DNA of 64,000 bases from Rhodobium orientis (GTDB lineage: Bacteria > Pseudomonadota > Alphaproteobacteria > Rhizobiales > Rhodobiaceae), in contig NZ_NPEV01000015.1 of assembly GCF_003258835.1 (NCBI RefSeq), positions 21,024 to 85,023 on the forward strand, given 5' to 3'. This document shows, in pieces, positions 1 to 9,369 of the stretch (positions are counted from its first letter, which is position 1; the number at the start of each line of letters is the position of its first letter). Made by a program: the position numbers and the translations under genes. The notes beneath the pieces are model-generated. The model was not told the DNA's origin. It was given only the letters and a program-made list of their open reading frames with translations, and made no database searches.

Positions 1-2
1 TC

Positions 3-452
3 AAGACCCCGACCGACCTTGCCGCCCGCGGCCGGATGCTGCTCGGCGCCGCCTATGCCGGCATCGGCATCGACGCCTGCGGCACCGCGATTGCCCATAC
101 CATTTCCCATGCGCTCTCCGGCCTCGGCCCCATCCACCACGGCTTTGCAACGGCTCTCGGCCTCGACGCCACGCTCGCCTGGTCGGTCGAAGAGGATGAC
201 GGCCGCTTCGCCCGCGCCGCCCGCGCCTGTGGCCTGGAAAATGCCGCCGCGCTGCCGGACTGGTTCTCCGGCCTGGTGGCCTCCTGCGACGTCGAAAAGC
301 GCCTGCCGGAGGCGTTCAAGGACAGGACGGCCGAGGACCTTGCCGCCGAGATGCGCCTCCCGGCCAATGCGCCGATGCGCGAGGCGACGGCCCGCACCGT
401 CACGGACGCCGACATCGACGCCTTTGCCGCGCGCGTCATGGCCCTCGCCTGA
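3..452 (+). CDS. Iron-containing alcohol dehydrogenase, C-terminal part (5' end outside window)
   Basis: The reading frame is open from the window edge and ends at a TGA, leaving 149 residues of the C-terminal helical domain. The segment AHTISHALSG followed by HHG resembles the metal-binding stretch of iron-dependent (type III) alcohol dehydrogenases, in which a His in the first block and a His in the second bind Fe2+ or Zn2+. Members oxidise alcohols or reduce aldehydes and ketones (some reduce maleylacetate) with NAD(P). The substrate cannot be told from this fragment. It lies 29 bases upstream of the enolase-superfamily gene on the same strand, so the two probably belong to one catabolic operon. 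The N-terminal nucleotide-binding domain is off the window. Confidence 0.8.
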   Translation, partial: KTPTDLAARGRMLLGAAYAGIGIDACGTAIAHTISHALSGLGPIHHGFATALGLDATLAWSVEEDDGRFARAARACGLENAAALPDWFSGLVASCDVEKRLPEAFKDRTAEDLAAEMRLPANAPMREATARTVTDADIDAFAARVMALA

Positions 453-481
453 GCGATGTCCCCTGCACCGGAACACCGCCC

Positions 482-1609
482 GTGAGCCGCATCGCGTCCA
501 TCGCCGTTTCCCACCACCGCCTGCCCCTCGATCCACCGTTCAAGGCGAGCTGGGACGGCCGGCCGCGCACCCATTTCGACGCCACCATCGTCCGCGTCCG
601 CGACGACGAGGGGAGGGAAGGCGTCGGCTCCGGCGACCTGATGCTCGGCTTTGCCGGCCACGAGGACTTGTTTCTCGGCGAGGACGCGCGCCGCGTCGAA
701 CGCCACTACGAGGTGCTGTCGCACATCCAGTTCCACTACGGCCGCTGCTGGCCGCTCGATCTCGCCCTGTGGGACCTATTCGGCAAGATCACTGGCGAGC
801 CTGTCTGGCGGCTCTTGGGTGGCCGCGCCGACCGGGTTCGGCTCTATGCCTCGTCCGGCGTCCTGCGCGAGACCGCCGAAATGGTCGAGGCGGCGGAACG
901 TTTTGCCGGCGAAGGATTCCCGGCCATGAAGATCCGGTTTTCCTCAAGCGCCGGCGGTCGCGACGGCTGGCGCGCCGATCTTAAGGTGCTGGAAGCGATC
1001 CGCGCCCGCCTCGGCGATAAGCTGGACCTGATGGTCGACTGCAACCAGGGTTGGCGCATGCCCTCGGACACGGCCGCGCCCTGGACCTTCAAGGACGCGC
1101 TGGCCGTCGCCCGCGAGTTGGAGCGCCTCGGCGTCTATTGGATGGAGGAGCCTTTGCACCGCGCCGACCGCGCCGGCATGCGGGCGCTCCGCGAGGCGAC
1201 ATCGGTGCGCATCGCCGGCGGCGAGATGACCCGCGAGCTCCACGAATTCCGTGACCTTATTGCCGACAGGGCCCTCGACATCCTGCAGCCCGACGTCGCC
1301 CTCGTCGGCGGCATCACGGGCCTGAGGCGCGTCGCGCTGATGGCCCGTGAGCACAACATTGCCTTCACGCCCCATAGCTGGACCAACGGCATCGGGGTGC
1401 TGGCCAACGCCCATCTGACGGCCGGCATCGGCGAGGCGCCGTGGCTGGAATTCCCCTACGATCCGCCGGAATGGTCCCTGGCGCGCCGCGACTTCCCGCT
1501 GCGCGCGTCGCTCGCCCACGCCGATGGCTGGCTGCTGTTGGGCGAGGTGCCGGGCCTCGGGATCGCGCTCGATGAGGACCGCCTTGCCGCGACCCGGTTG
1601 GGACCGTGA
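482..1609 (+). CDS. Mandelate racemase/muconate lactonizing enzyme family protein (enolase superfamily)
   Basis: This is a 375-residue protein with the enolase-superfamily layout: a capping domain (about 1-120) and a TIM-barrel. Candidate catalytic residues are visible: Lys150-x-Arg152 on the second barrel strand, Asp186 with Asn188 in DCNQGW, Glu in WMEEP (about 222), Glu248 in GGEM, Asp271 in LQPD and His298 in TPHSW. The Lys/His pair with three acidic Mg2+ ligands fits the mandelate racemase subgroup, which racemises hydroxy acids or dehydrates sugar acids by taking the proton alpha to a carboxylate. The exact substrate is not predictable. The start is GTG. Upstream is an alcohol dehydrogenase and downstream, after 600 bases, a peptide-type ABC importer, which together suggest uptake and catabolism of an organic acid or sugar acid. 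Confidence 0.85.
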   Translation: MSRIASIAVSHHRLPLDPPFKASWDGRPRTHFDATIVRVRDDEGREGVGSGDLMLGFAGHEDLFLGEDARRVERHYEVLSHIQFHYGRCWPLDLALWDLFGKITGEPVWRLLGGRADRVRLYASSGVLRETAEMVEAAERFAGEGFPAMKIRFSSSAGGRDGWRADLKVLEAIRARLGDKLDLMVDCNQGWRMPSDTAAPWTFKDALAVARELERLGVYWMEEPLHRADRAGMRALREATSVRIAGGEMTRELHEFRDLIADRALDILQPDVALVGGITGLRRVALMAREHNIAFTPHSWTNGIGVLANAHLTAGIGEAPWLEFPYDPPEWSLARRDFPLRASLAHADGWLLLGEVPGLGIALDEDRLAATRLGP

Positions 1610-2211
1610 TCGGCCGCGATGCCCGGCAGACCCGGAACCGCATGCGGTATTACATGCCGAACGTTTCGTTCCATTGCATATGAGGGGCGAACGACAGTAT
1701 CCGAACCAGGCGTTCCGGTAAGTGCGGAGCCTCTGTAAGTCATTCTGCTGTATTTCCTTTTCCCGGAAGCAGCGATCCGGATTTTTCGAGCGATATCCGG
1801 ATAGACGGTTGCGCGCCATGCTCTCGGCGCACTATCCTCGGGCGAGCGCGTTTCAAGAACGACACCGCGCCGGGAGGACTTAAGCTAGCACCGACAGGGC
1901 CTGAAGCCGCCAAATTACGATATTTGGACGATGGGTGTCGCTTTCCCGCGGACCGCGTACGGTCCCCACGGCTTCCATTGTCCCGCCCCGACAGAACGAA
2001 AAATCACGCGGCCGGAATGAAACCGATCCGCGCAACGATATCCCGGGGACGAGGGGAACAGCACTGACGAGCGCATCTTCGTCATGGCGTTTTGAGACGA
2101 TCGACGCGTGCCGTCCCGCATCCGAGATGGCGCGCCAACGAGACGAGCGCCGGCTGACAACGGCCGGCGCCAAAACGACACCGCACAGCGAGTGATTAAG
2201 GGAGTGCAGCA
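1610..2211. other. Intergenic region, no convincing gene
   Basis: About 600 bases separate the enolase-family gene from the ABC transporter operon. No reading frame here has recognisable protein features. Two copies of the self-complementary octamer ATCCGGAT (1775-1782 and 1795-1802) could fold into a hairpin beyond the end of the upstream gene. The rest presumably carries the promoter of the transporter operon, but I cannot place a -35/-10 pair with confidence. The last bases before 2212 (GGGAGTG) form the ribosome binding site of the next gene. Confidence 0.4.
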
Positions 2212-3867
2212 ATGACCGAACACAACGAGACCATCAACGGCAAGCCGCTGAAGCCCCAGATCCGGGAGTGGGCGGAAGCCGCGCGAAAGGGCCTGGTCGA
2301 CCGCCGCGAATTCCTCGCCATGGCGACCGCCTTCGGCGCCACCACCGCCACCGCCTACGGCCTTCTCGGCATTGCCGTGCCGGGCGAAGCGCGGGCCCAG
2401 GAGGCCAAGAAGGGCGGCATCCTGAAAGTCTCCATGAATGTCCGCCGCGTCGACGATCCGCGCATCTTCGACTGGTCGGAAATGGCCAATGTCGCCCGCC
2501 AGGTCGTCGAGCCGCTGGTGCTCTACACCCACGACTTCACCTTCAAGCCCTGGCTCCTTGAAAGCTGGGACATCAACGACGACGCCACCGAATATGTGCT
2601 GAATGTGCGAAAGGGCGTGACCTGGAACAACGGCGACGATTTCACTGCGGAGGACGTCGCCTTCAACCTCAATCGCTGGTGCGAAAAGAACGTCGAAGGC
2701 AACTCCATGGCCGGCCGCATGTCCTCCCTTATCGACGAGGAGACCGGCAAGGCCCGCGACAGCGCGATCGAGATCGTCGACGACCACACCGTCAAGCTGA
2801 CCCTGCCCAAGCCCGACATCACCATCATCCCGGGCATGGTCGACTACCCGGCGCTGGTCGTGCACCGCGACTTCGAAAAGATGGGTGGCAAGCTGTCGGA
2901 GAACCCGATCGGCACCGGCGCCTTCGAGCTGGTCGCCCTGGAGGTCGGCGTGCGCGCTGAGGTCAAGCGCCGCGAGAACGGCTCCTGGTGGGGCGGCGAG
3001 GCGCTGCTCGACGGCGTCGAATGGACCGATTTCGGCACGGATCCGGCGGCCGAGGTCGCCGCCTTCGAGGCCGAGGAAGTGCAGATGAACTACGAGTCGA
3101 CGGCCGACTTCGTGGAGGTCTTCGACGCTCTCGGCCTCAAAAAGTCTGAGGCGGTGACGTCGGCAACCGTGGTCGCGCGCACCAACGTCGCCAACAAGCC
3201 CTATGACGACGAGCGGGTGCGCCGCGCCCTGCAGCTTGCCGTCGACAACGAGGTGGTGCTGCAGCTCGGCATTAGCGGCGCCGGCACGGTGGCGGAAAAC
3301 CACCATGTCTGCCCGATCCATCCGGAATATTTCAAGCTGCCGCCGATCAAGCGCGACATCGAGGCGGCCAAGAAGCTGATGGAAGAGGCCGGCCAGATGG
3401 ATTTCGAGCACGAGCTCATCTCCATCGACGACGACTATCGCCGCAACACCACAGACGCGATTGCCGCGCAGCTCCGCGAGGCCGGCTTCAAGATCAAGCG
3501 GACCGTCATTCCCGGCTCCTCGTTCTGGAACAACTGGACCAAATACCCCTATTCCACGACGAACTGGAACATGCGCCCGCTCGGCGTCCAGGTGCTGGCG
3601 CTGGGCTACCGCAGCGGCGGCGCCTGGAACGAGTCGGCCTGGTCCAACAAGGAGTTCGATGCGGCGCTGGAAGAGGCGCTGGCGACCCCGGACGTGGAAA
3701 AGCGCAAGGCGATGATGGAGAACGTGGAGAAGATCCTGCAGGACTCCGGCGTCATCATCCAGCCCTACTGGCGTTCGCTCTTCAAGCACATGACCGACGC
3801 CGTGAAGGGCGACGCCATGCACCCGGCCTACGAGCAGCACTTCCACGACGTCTGGCTCGACGAATAG
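2212..3867 (+). CDS. ABC transporter substrate-binding protein, family 5 (peptide/opine/nickel type), Tat-exported
   Basis: This 551-residue periplasmic solute-binding protein belongs to the DppA/OppA (SBP_bac_5) family. The N-terminus carries a twin-arginine signal: Arg31-Arg32 in DRREFL, a hydrophobic stretch, and a probable cleavage site after GEARA (about residue 62). The mature part has the typical start (KKGGILKVS), [10 protein letters not shown] and the middle segment [10 protein letters not shown] found in this family. Ligands of such proteins include peptides, opines, glycosides and nickel complexes; the ligand here is unknown. A good Shine-Dalgarno (GGGAG) sits just upstream of the ATG. 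It is the first gene of a complete importer operon with two permeases and a double ATPase downstream. Confidence 0.92.
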   Translation: MTEHNETINGKPLKPQIREWAEAARKGLVDRREFLAMATAFGATTATAYGLLGIAVPGEARAQEAKKGGILKVSMNVRRVDDPRIFDWSEMANVARQVVEPLVLYTHDFTFKPWLLESWDINDDATEYVLNVRKGVTWNNGDDFTAEDVAFNLNRWCEKNVEGNSMAGRMSSLIDEETGKARDSAIEIVDDHTVKLTLPKPDITIIPGMVDYPALVVHRDFEKMGGKLSENPIGTGAFELVALEVGVRAEVKRRENGSWWGGEALLDGVEWTDFGTDPAAEVAAFEAEEVQMNYESTADFVEVFDALGLKKSEAVTSATVVARTNVANKPYDDERVRRALQLAVDNEVVLQLGISGAGTVAENHHVCPIHPEYFKLPPIKRDIEAAKKLMEEAGQMDFEHELISIDDDYRRNTTDAIAAQLREAGFKIKRTVIPGSSFWNNWTKYPYSTTNWNMRPLGVQVLALGYRSGGAWNESAWSNKEFDAALEEALATPDVEKRKAMMENVEKILQDSGVIIQPYWRSLFKHMTDAVKGDAMHPAYEQHFHDVWLDE

Positions 3868-3943
3868 ACACCTCGGCCGGGGGGCGGTGTCGGCCGTTCC
3901 CCGTCTCGTTTGCCTCGGCCCGACGGGGGAGGTCCGGCTCTAA

Positions 3944-4879
3944 ATGCTCGGTTTCATTCTGCGGCGTCTCGGCGTCATGCTGGCGACGATGATCGCCCTC
4001 ACGTTCATCGTCTTCTCGCTGGTCAACCTGGAGCCCAACCTGCGCAAGCTGGCGCTGGAACAGGGCAACATCCGGATGTCCGATGAGGCCATCGAGAACT
4101 GGCTGGAAAAGAACGGCTACCGGCGCCCGTTCCTGTTGCGCTACGGCGAATGGCTCGGCAATTCGCTGACCGGCGAGTTTGGCCGCTCGACCCGCTTTCG
4201 CCGCCCGGTCAACGACGTCCTGCCCGAGCGCCTCGGCTATACCGGCATCCTCGCCTTCTGGGTGATGGCAACCATGGTGCCCGGCGCGCTGATCATCGGC
4301 GTCCTTGCCGGCATGCGCGAAGGCTCCAAGACGGACCGAAGTCTGTCCATCTTCTCCATCATCACGACGGCAACGCCCGAATACGTCTCCGGCATCATCT
4401 TCACCGTGATCTTCGCCACCTGGCTCGGCTGGTTCAAGGGCGTCGCCAAGGCCGGCGACATCGATTTCTGGAACTTCACCCTGCCGGTGATGACCATGGC
4501 CCTCTACGGAATGGGCTACATCGCCCGCATGACCCGCGCCTCCATGGCCGAGGTCATGACCTCGCAATATATCCGCACGGCCCGCCTCAAGGGCCTTTCC
4601 TTCCCCGTCATTGTCCTGCGCCATGCCTTGAGGAATGCGCTGATCGCCCCGTTCACGGTCATCATGCTGCAGTTCCCCTGGCTGCTGACCGGCGTTGTCA
4701 TCGTCGAGAAGCTGTTCAACTACAAGGGCTTCGGATGGGTCCTCGTGGAGGCCGCCGACAACAACGACATCGACCTCCTGCTCGCCTGCTCGCTCGTCTC
4801 CGTCGCCGTCGTCATCATCACCCAGTTGATCTCCGATGTTGGCTACGCCTTTCTCAACCCGCGCATCCGCGTGCAGTAG
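3944..4879 (+). CDS. ABC transporter permease, DppB/OppB type
   Basis: A 311-residue integral membrane protein with about six hydrophobic helices, the first at residues 5-28. The cytoplasmic EAA-like loop (ARLKGLSFPVIVLRHALRNA) contacts the ATPase. It forms the inner-membrane channel with the DppC-type permease encoded immediately downstream (11-base gap). It follows the binding-protein gene by 76 bases. As in other DppB proteins, a periplasmic stretch lies between helices 1 and 2 (residues about 30-95). Assignment to the dipeptide/oligopeptide permease family is firm, but the transported compound is not known. Confidence 0.9.
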   Translation: MLGFILRRLGVMLATMIALTFIVFSLVNLEPNLRKLALEQGNIRMSDEAIENWLEKNGYRRPFLLRYGEWLGNSLTGEFGRSTRFRRPVNDVLPERLGYTGILAFWVMATMVPGALIIGVLAGMREGSKTDRSLSIFSIITTATPEYVSGIIFTVIFATWLGWFKGVAKAGDIDFWNFTLPVMTMALYGMGYIARMTRASMAEVMTSQYIRTARLKGLSFPVIVLRHALRNALIAPFTVIMLQFPWLLTGVVIVEKLFNYKGFGWVLVEAADNNDIDLLLACSLVSVAVVIITQLISDVGYAFLNPRIRVQ

Positions 4880-4890
4880 GGAGCCGACAG

Positions 4891-6042
4891 ATGACCGAGA
4901 TCGGTTCCCTGGAAATCCTCATCGGCGCCCTGTTCCGCTTCTGGCCGGTCTGGGCTTGCCTTGCGGTGATCCTCGGCACCAGCTTCTATTTTCGCGGCCG
5001 CCTCGGGCTCTACGGCCATCTGTTCGATTCCGGCGTCGGCTTCGTCGGCCTGACGCTGGTCCTGTTCTGGCTCCTGACCGCGCTCTTTGCCGATGTCATC
5101 GCCACCTTCCCGCCGTTGGAACAGTTCGCGCTTTTAAAGCGCGCCGTGCCCGGCACCGTGGAGGCGGAAACCGGCATTCCGCTCTATTTCGGCGCCGACA
5201 ATCTCGGCCGCGATCTCTTCAGCCGCATGGTGCACGGCTCGCGCTTCGTGCTGGCGATCGCCCCGGCGGCGACCTTCGTTGCCTATGTGGTCGGCATCAC
5301 GCTCGGCCTTCCCGCCGGCTATTTCGGCGGCCGCATCGATGCCGTCCTCTCCTTCATCGCCAATCTGGTGCTCGCCTTCCCCGTGATCCTCCTGTTCTAC
5401 CTGCTGGTGACGCCCGGCGTGCGGGAAACGGCGATCCCCGTGTTCATGGCCGGTCTTTTCTTCATCTTCCCGATCATCTTCCTCGGCATCCTGTTCCATT
5501 CCCGCTATGCGGCGCGGCCGCAGATATTCTGGTCGCTGATGGCGGTGACCCTCGTCGTCGGCGGCTGGGTCTATGCCGGCCTCGTCTTCGATGCCGATCC
5601 GCTCGGCGTCTTCTCGCTGGCGCCGAACGAGCTCAACATCTTCGCCGCCGTGGTCTTCGCCTCCTCGCCCGGCGTCTTTCGCATCGTGCGCGGCCTGACC
5701 ATGGATATCCGCACCCGGGATTACGTTGCCGCCGCCCAGACCCGCGGCGAGCGCCCGGCCTACATTATGCTCTGGGAGATCCTGCCGAACGCTAGAGGCC
5801 CGCTCATCGTCGATGCCTGCCTGCGCATCGGCTACACCACGATCCTGCTCGGCACTCTCGGCTTCTTCGGTCTCGGCCTGGCGCCGGAATCCCCCGACTG
5901 GGGCTCCATGATCAACCAGACCCGCGGCTTCATCCGCATCGTGCCGACGATCGTGCTGCCGCAGACGATCGCCATCGCTACGCTGGTGCTCGGCCTCAAC
6001 CTCCTGGCCGACGGGCTGCGCGAGCAGTCGCTGAAAGACTGA
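4891..6042 (+). CDS. ABC transporter permease, DppC/OppC type
   Basis: The 383-residue second permease of the importer. I place the start at the ATG right after the upstream stop codon, preceded by GGGAGCCGACAG; longer frames reaching back into the previous gene are shadows. Hydrophobic helices begin around residues 10-30 and continue through the C-terminal permease core; the sequence YFGADNLGRDLFSR is the family hallmark before the core, and the EAA loop reads AAQTRGERPAYIMLWEILPN. It is longer than the usual 280-300 residues because an extra segment with additional hydrophobic helices is inserted around residues 165-240. It is cotranscribed with the DppB-type permease and the ATPase gene, which starts 10 bases downstream. 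Confidence 0.9.
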   Translation: MTEIGSLEILIGALFRFWPVWACLAVILGTSFYFRGRLGLYGHLFDSGVGFVGLTLVLFWLLTALFADVIATFPPLEQFALLKRAVPGTVEAETGIPLYFGADNLGRDLFSRMVHGSRFVLAIAPAATFVAYVVGITLGLPAGYFGGRIDAVLSFIANLVLAFPVILLFYLLVTPGVRETAIPVFMAGLFFIFPIIFLGILFHSRYAARPQIFWSLMAVTLVVGGWVYAGLVFDADPLGVFSLAPNELNIFAAVVFASSPGVFRIVRGLTMDIRTRDYVAAAQTRGERPAYIMLWEILPNARGPLIVDACLRIGYTTILLGTLGFFGLGLAPESPDWGSMINQTRGFIRIVPTIVLPQTIAIATLVLGLNLLADGLREQSLKD

Positions 6043-6052
6043 GGAACGGATC

Positions 6053-8149
6053 ATGAGCGACGAAACAACGACCTCACCGGAGCCGATCCTCGACATCAAG
6101 GGCCTGTCGATCTCCTACTTCACCCGCGCCGTGGAGATCGACGCGGTGAAGGACTTTTCCTGCCGCGTCATGCCCGGCGAGGCGATGGGCCTTGTCGGCG
6201 AATCCGGCTGCGGCAAGTCCACGGTGGCCCTCGCCATCATGCGCGACCTCGGCGTCAATGGCGGCATCGTCGACGGCTCCATGACCTTCATGGGCCGCGA
6301 CCTCGTCAACATGTCGGACGGGGAATTGAGGAAAATCCGCGGCTCCAAGATCGCCATGGTCTACCAGGAGCCGATGGCGAGCCTCAATCCGGCCATGCGC
6401 ATCGGCCGCCAGCTCGTCGAGGTGCCGCTGGAACATGAGGACGTCTCCAAGGCCGAGGCCGAGGAGCGCGCCATCGCCATGCTGGAGGCCGTGCGCCTGC
6501 CGGACCCCAGGCGCATCATGCGCGCCTTCCCGCACCAGATCTCCGGCGGCCAGCAGCAGCGCATCGTCATCGCCATGGCGTTGTTGTCGAAGCCCTCGCT
6601 CCTGATCCTCGACGAGCCGACGACGGCGCTCGACGTCACGGTCGAGGCCGGCATCATCGAGCTGATCGCCGAACTGGCCGACAAGTTCGGCACCTCGATC
6701 CTCTTCATCTCCCACAATCTCGGCCTCATCCTGGAGACCTGCGACAAGATCACGGTGATGTATTCCGGCGAGGCGGTCGAGGTCGGCACCTGCAAGGAGA
6801 TGTTCAACAACATCCGCCACCCCTATATGCAGGGGCTCCTGCGTTCCCTGCCGCTTCCCGGCGCCAACAAGAACACACGGCCGCTGGTCGCCATTCCCGG
6901 GCAACTGCCGTTGCCGACGGAACGCCCGCCGGGCTGCCGTTTCGGTCCGCGCTGCGAGCACTTCCGTCCCGGCATCTGCGACGTCGGCCCGATCCCGATG
7001 CGCCCGGTGCCGGGCGGCGAAGGCCACACGAGCCGCTGCGTGCGTTTTGAAGAGATCGACTGGGACGCGCCGCCGGAAAACGCCGTCCAGCAGGACGCCG
7101 TTGAGGCCGGCGGCCCGGTCCTCGTCGTCAACGACCTGAAGAAGCACTACGAGGTCTCCGCCAACAAGATGTTCGGCGGCGGCGGGCAGCGCGTCGTCAA
7201 GGCGGTGGAGGAGATCGAGTTGACGGCGCTGGAAGCCGAGACGGTCGCCATCGTCGGCGAATCCGGCTGCGGCAAGTCCACCTTCGCCAAGGTGCTCCTG
7301 GGGCTTGAGACCGCGACCGACGGCTCGGTCCGGCTCGACGAGACCGACATCGGCAGCCTTGAGGTGGAGAACCGCGATGCCGGCACGCTGAGCTCGATCC
7401 AGATGGTGTTCCAGAACCCCTTCGACACCCTCAATCCGAGCCACGCGGTCGGCGCGCAGATCATCCGCGTCCTGGAGAAATTCAAGGTCGGCAAGAGCCA
7501 GGCGGAACGCCGCGAGCGCATGCTCGACCTCCTCGATCTCGTCAAGCTGCCGCGCGAATTCGCTGAGCGCATGCCGCGCCAGCTCTCCGGCGGCCAGAAG
7601 CAGCGGATCGGCATCGCCCGCGCCTTTGCCGGCCGGCCCCGCGTCGTCGTCGCCGACGAGCCGGTCTCGGCCCTCGACGTCTCGGTCCAGGCCGCCGTCA
7701 CCGAGCTCCTGATGGACATCCAGAGGAGTTCGCGCACGACGCTCCTCTTCATCAGCCACGATCTCTCCGTCGTGCGCTATCTCGCCGACCGGGTGGTGGT
7801 CATGTATCTCGGCCACATCATGGAGGAGGGGCTGACCGACGAGGTCTTCGCCCCGCCCTACCACCCCTATACCGAGGCGCTGCTGTCGGCCGTGCCGATC
7901 GCCGATACCGCGATCGAGAAGAAGCGCATCGTGCTGGAAGGCGAGATCCCGTCCGCCGTCAATCTGCCGTCCGGCTGTCCGTTCCAGACCCGTTGCCAGC
8001 ACAAGCACCGCATCCCCGACAATCTCTGCGAGACGGAAAAGCCGGCCTTGCGCGATCTCGGGGCCGGTCACCTCATCCGCTGCCACCTGCCGGACGACTT
8101 CCTGAAGACCATGGAGTCCGTCATCGTCCAGGTCGATGCCGCCCAATAA
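6053..8149 (+). CDS. ABC transporter ATP-binding protein with two fused nucleotide-binding domains (DppD-DppF type)
   Basis: A single 698-residue polypeptide carries both ATPase domains of the importer. Domain 1 has Walker A GESGCGKST at about 49-57, the signature ISGGQQQR and Walker B LLILDEP. Domain 2 repeats these with a second GESGCGKST near 402-410, LSGGQKQR and a degenerate Walker B (VVVADEP). Each domain ends in the oligopeptide-transporter C-terminal extension containing the Cys-rich motif (RFGPRCEHF and CPFQTRCQHK), which is characteristic of peptide importers. The fused arrangement is the GsiA-like form of DppD plus DppF. It hydrolyses ATP on the cytoplasmic face to drive the two permeases encoded upstream. 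A good Shine-Dalgarno (GAGGAACGG) lies before the ATG. Confidence 0.93.
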   Translation: MSDETTTSPEPILDIKGLSISYFTRAVEIDAVKDFSCRVMPGEAMGLVGESGCGKSTVALAIMRDLGVNGGIVDGSMTFMGRDLVNMSDGELRKIRGSKIAMVYQEPMASLNPAMRIGRQLVEVPLEHEDVSKAEAEERAIAMLEAVRLPDPRRIMRAFPHQISGGQQQRIVIAMALLSKPSLLILDEPTTALDVTVEAGIIELIAELADKFGTSILFISHNLGLILETCDKITVMYSGEAVEVGTCKEMFNNIRHPYMQGLLRSLPLPGANKNTRPLVAIPGQLPLPTERPPGCRFGPRCEHFRPGICDVGPIPMRPVPGGEGHTSRCVRFEEIDWDAPPENAVQQDAVEAGGPVLVVNDLKKHYEVSANKMFGGGGQRVVKAVEEIELTALEAETVAIVGESGCGKSTFAKVLLGLETATDGSVRLDETDIGSLEVENRDAGTLSSIQMVFQNPFDTLNPSHAVGAQIIRVLEKFKVGKSQAERRERMLDLLDLVKLPREFAERMPRQLSGGQKQRIGIARAFAGRPRVVVADEPVSALDVSVQAAVTELLMDIQRSSRTTLLFISHDLSVVRYLADRVVVMYLGHIMEEGLTDEVFAPPYHPYTEALLSAVPIADTAIEKKRIVLEGEIPSAVNLPSGCPFQTRCQHKHRIPDNLCETEKPALRDLGAGHLIRCHLPDDFLKTMESVIVQVDAAQ

Positions 8150-8265
8150 GCCGCGCCGGGCAATGGCGGGAAGCGCTTCAAGTTTCAGGGGAACCGATTT
8201 AGAGTGGCCGCAAATCACGCGTCGCTCCAACGCAGACACTCCTCCGGAAAAGAAGCCCGCCCGAC

Positions 8266-9279
8266 GTGACCGACGGCGCCCCATTGCCCCAGCATCTCCA
8301 CTTTCCGCTTGTCCTCGCCGATCTTGGCGGCACCAATCTGCGCCTCGGCTACCTCGCCGATCCGGCCGCCGACATGCGCTTCCTGAAGAAGGTCAAGGTC
8401 GCCGACTATCCCGGCCTCGGCGCGGCGATGGCGGCCGTGCTGGCCGAATTCGGCACCCGGGTCCGCACCGCGATCATCGCCTTTGCCGGCCCGGTCGGCG
8501 GCGACGACATGCGCCTCACCAACCATCCCTGGGACATCACGCCGAAGAAGGTTGCCGGCGATGTCGGCCTCGACGAAGTCATTCTCGTAAACGATTTCGC
8601 GGCACAGGCGCTCGCCCTGCCGGGTCTGGACGCCGGCGAACTCTCGCAGATCGGCGGCAGGGGTCCGGTGGCGCACGCGGCAAAGCTCGTGCTCGGCCCC
8701 GGAACCGGCCTCGGCGTTGCCGGTCTGGTGCCGTCGCCCGGCGGCTGGGTGCCGGTGGCCGGCGAGGCGGGCCATGTGGAACTCGGCCCAGGTGACGACG
8801 ATGAGGAGATCTGGCGCCACCTGGAACGGATCGAGGGCCGGGTGACCGCCGAGACCGTCATTTCCGGGCCGGGCCTGCTCAGGCTCTACCGCGCCGTCTG
8901 CGCCGCCGCCGGCAGCGCGCCAACGTTCGACGCGCCGGAAAAGATCACCGCCGCGGCCAAGGACGATGCGCTCGCCGGCAGGGCGCTCGAGTGCTTCGTC
9001 GCCGCGCTCGGGCGCACCGCCGGGGATCTTGCGCTGGTGTTCCTCGCCAAGGGCGGGGTATTCCTTTCCGGCGGCATCGCCCCGCGCATCGTGCCCTGGC
9101 TGCAGGCTGGCGGGTTCAGGGCGGCCTTTGAGGCAAAGGCCCCGCACCGCGACCTCGTCACGGCGATGCCGGTCTATGTGGTGACGACGGCGGAGCCGGC
9201 GCTCGCGGGTCTTTGCGCGCTCGCCAAGGGCACCGACCGCTTCGCCATCGACCTTTCCGCCGCCCGCTACACGGCGTGA
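8266..9279 (+). CDS. glk: Glucokinase
   Basis: A 337-residue protein of the Glk (ROK-distinct, hexokinase-fold) family that phosphorylates glucose to glucose 6-phosphate with ATP in the cytoplasm. The N-terminal phosphate-binding motif LADLGGTN (17-24), NDFAAQALA, the GPGTGLG motif and GEAGHVE are all present. The length is close to the family norm (about 320-340). The start is GTG; an earlier in-frame start is not supported by a ribosome binding site. It sits between the ABC operon and hrpB without tight coupling to either. Glucokinase would feed the Entner-Doudoroff or glycolytic route. Confidence 0.92.
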   Translation: MTDGAPLPQHLHFPLVLADLGGTNLRLGYLADPAADMRFLKKVKVADYPGLGAAMAAVLAEFGTRVRTAIIAFAGPVGGDDMRLTNHPWDITPKKVAGDVGLDEVILVNDFAAQALALPGLDAGELSQIGGRGPVAHAAKLVLGPGTGLGVAGLVPSPGGWVPVAGEAGHVELGPGDDDEEIWRHLERIEGRVTAETVISGPGLLRLYRAVCAAAGSAPTFDAPEKITAAAKDDALAGRALECFVAALGRTAGDLALVFLAKGGVFLSGGIAPRIVPWLQAGGFRAAFEAKAPHRDLVTAMPVYVVTTAEPALAGLCALAKGTDRFAIDLSAARYTA

Positions 9280-9369
9280 GCGGCCCGAAAGGGCATTGAC
9301 GACCTTCGGTTCGGAACGCATGGAGGATATGGAGAGCGCGGTCTGTCCGCTGGCTCCTGGTCGCGGTCA

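Noticed and set aside
1935..2195. 86-codon plus-strand frame before the ABC operon
   Set aside because: No ribosome site and an Arg/Ser/Thr/Pro-rich random-looking translation; probably leader DNA.
1915..3846. 643-codon minus-strand frame opposite the solute-binding protein gene
   Set aside because: The plus-strand gene has a Tat signal and family motifs; the minus frame has none.
6074..8284. Very long minus-strand frame opposite the ABC ATPase gene (736 codons)
   Set aside because: The plus strand has two complete ATPase domains with all motifs. High GC at third codon positions leaves the opposite frame open.
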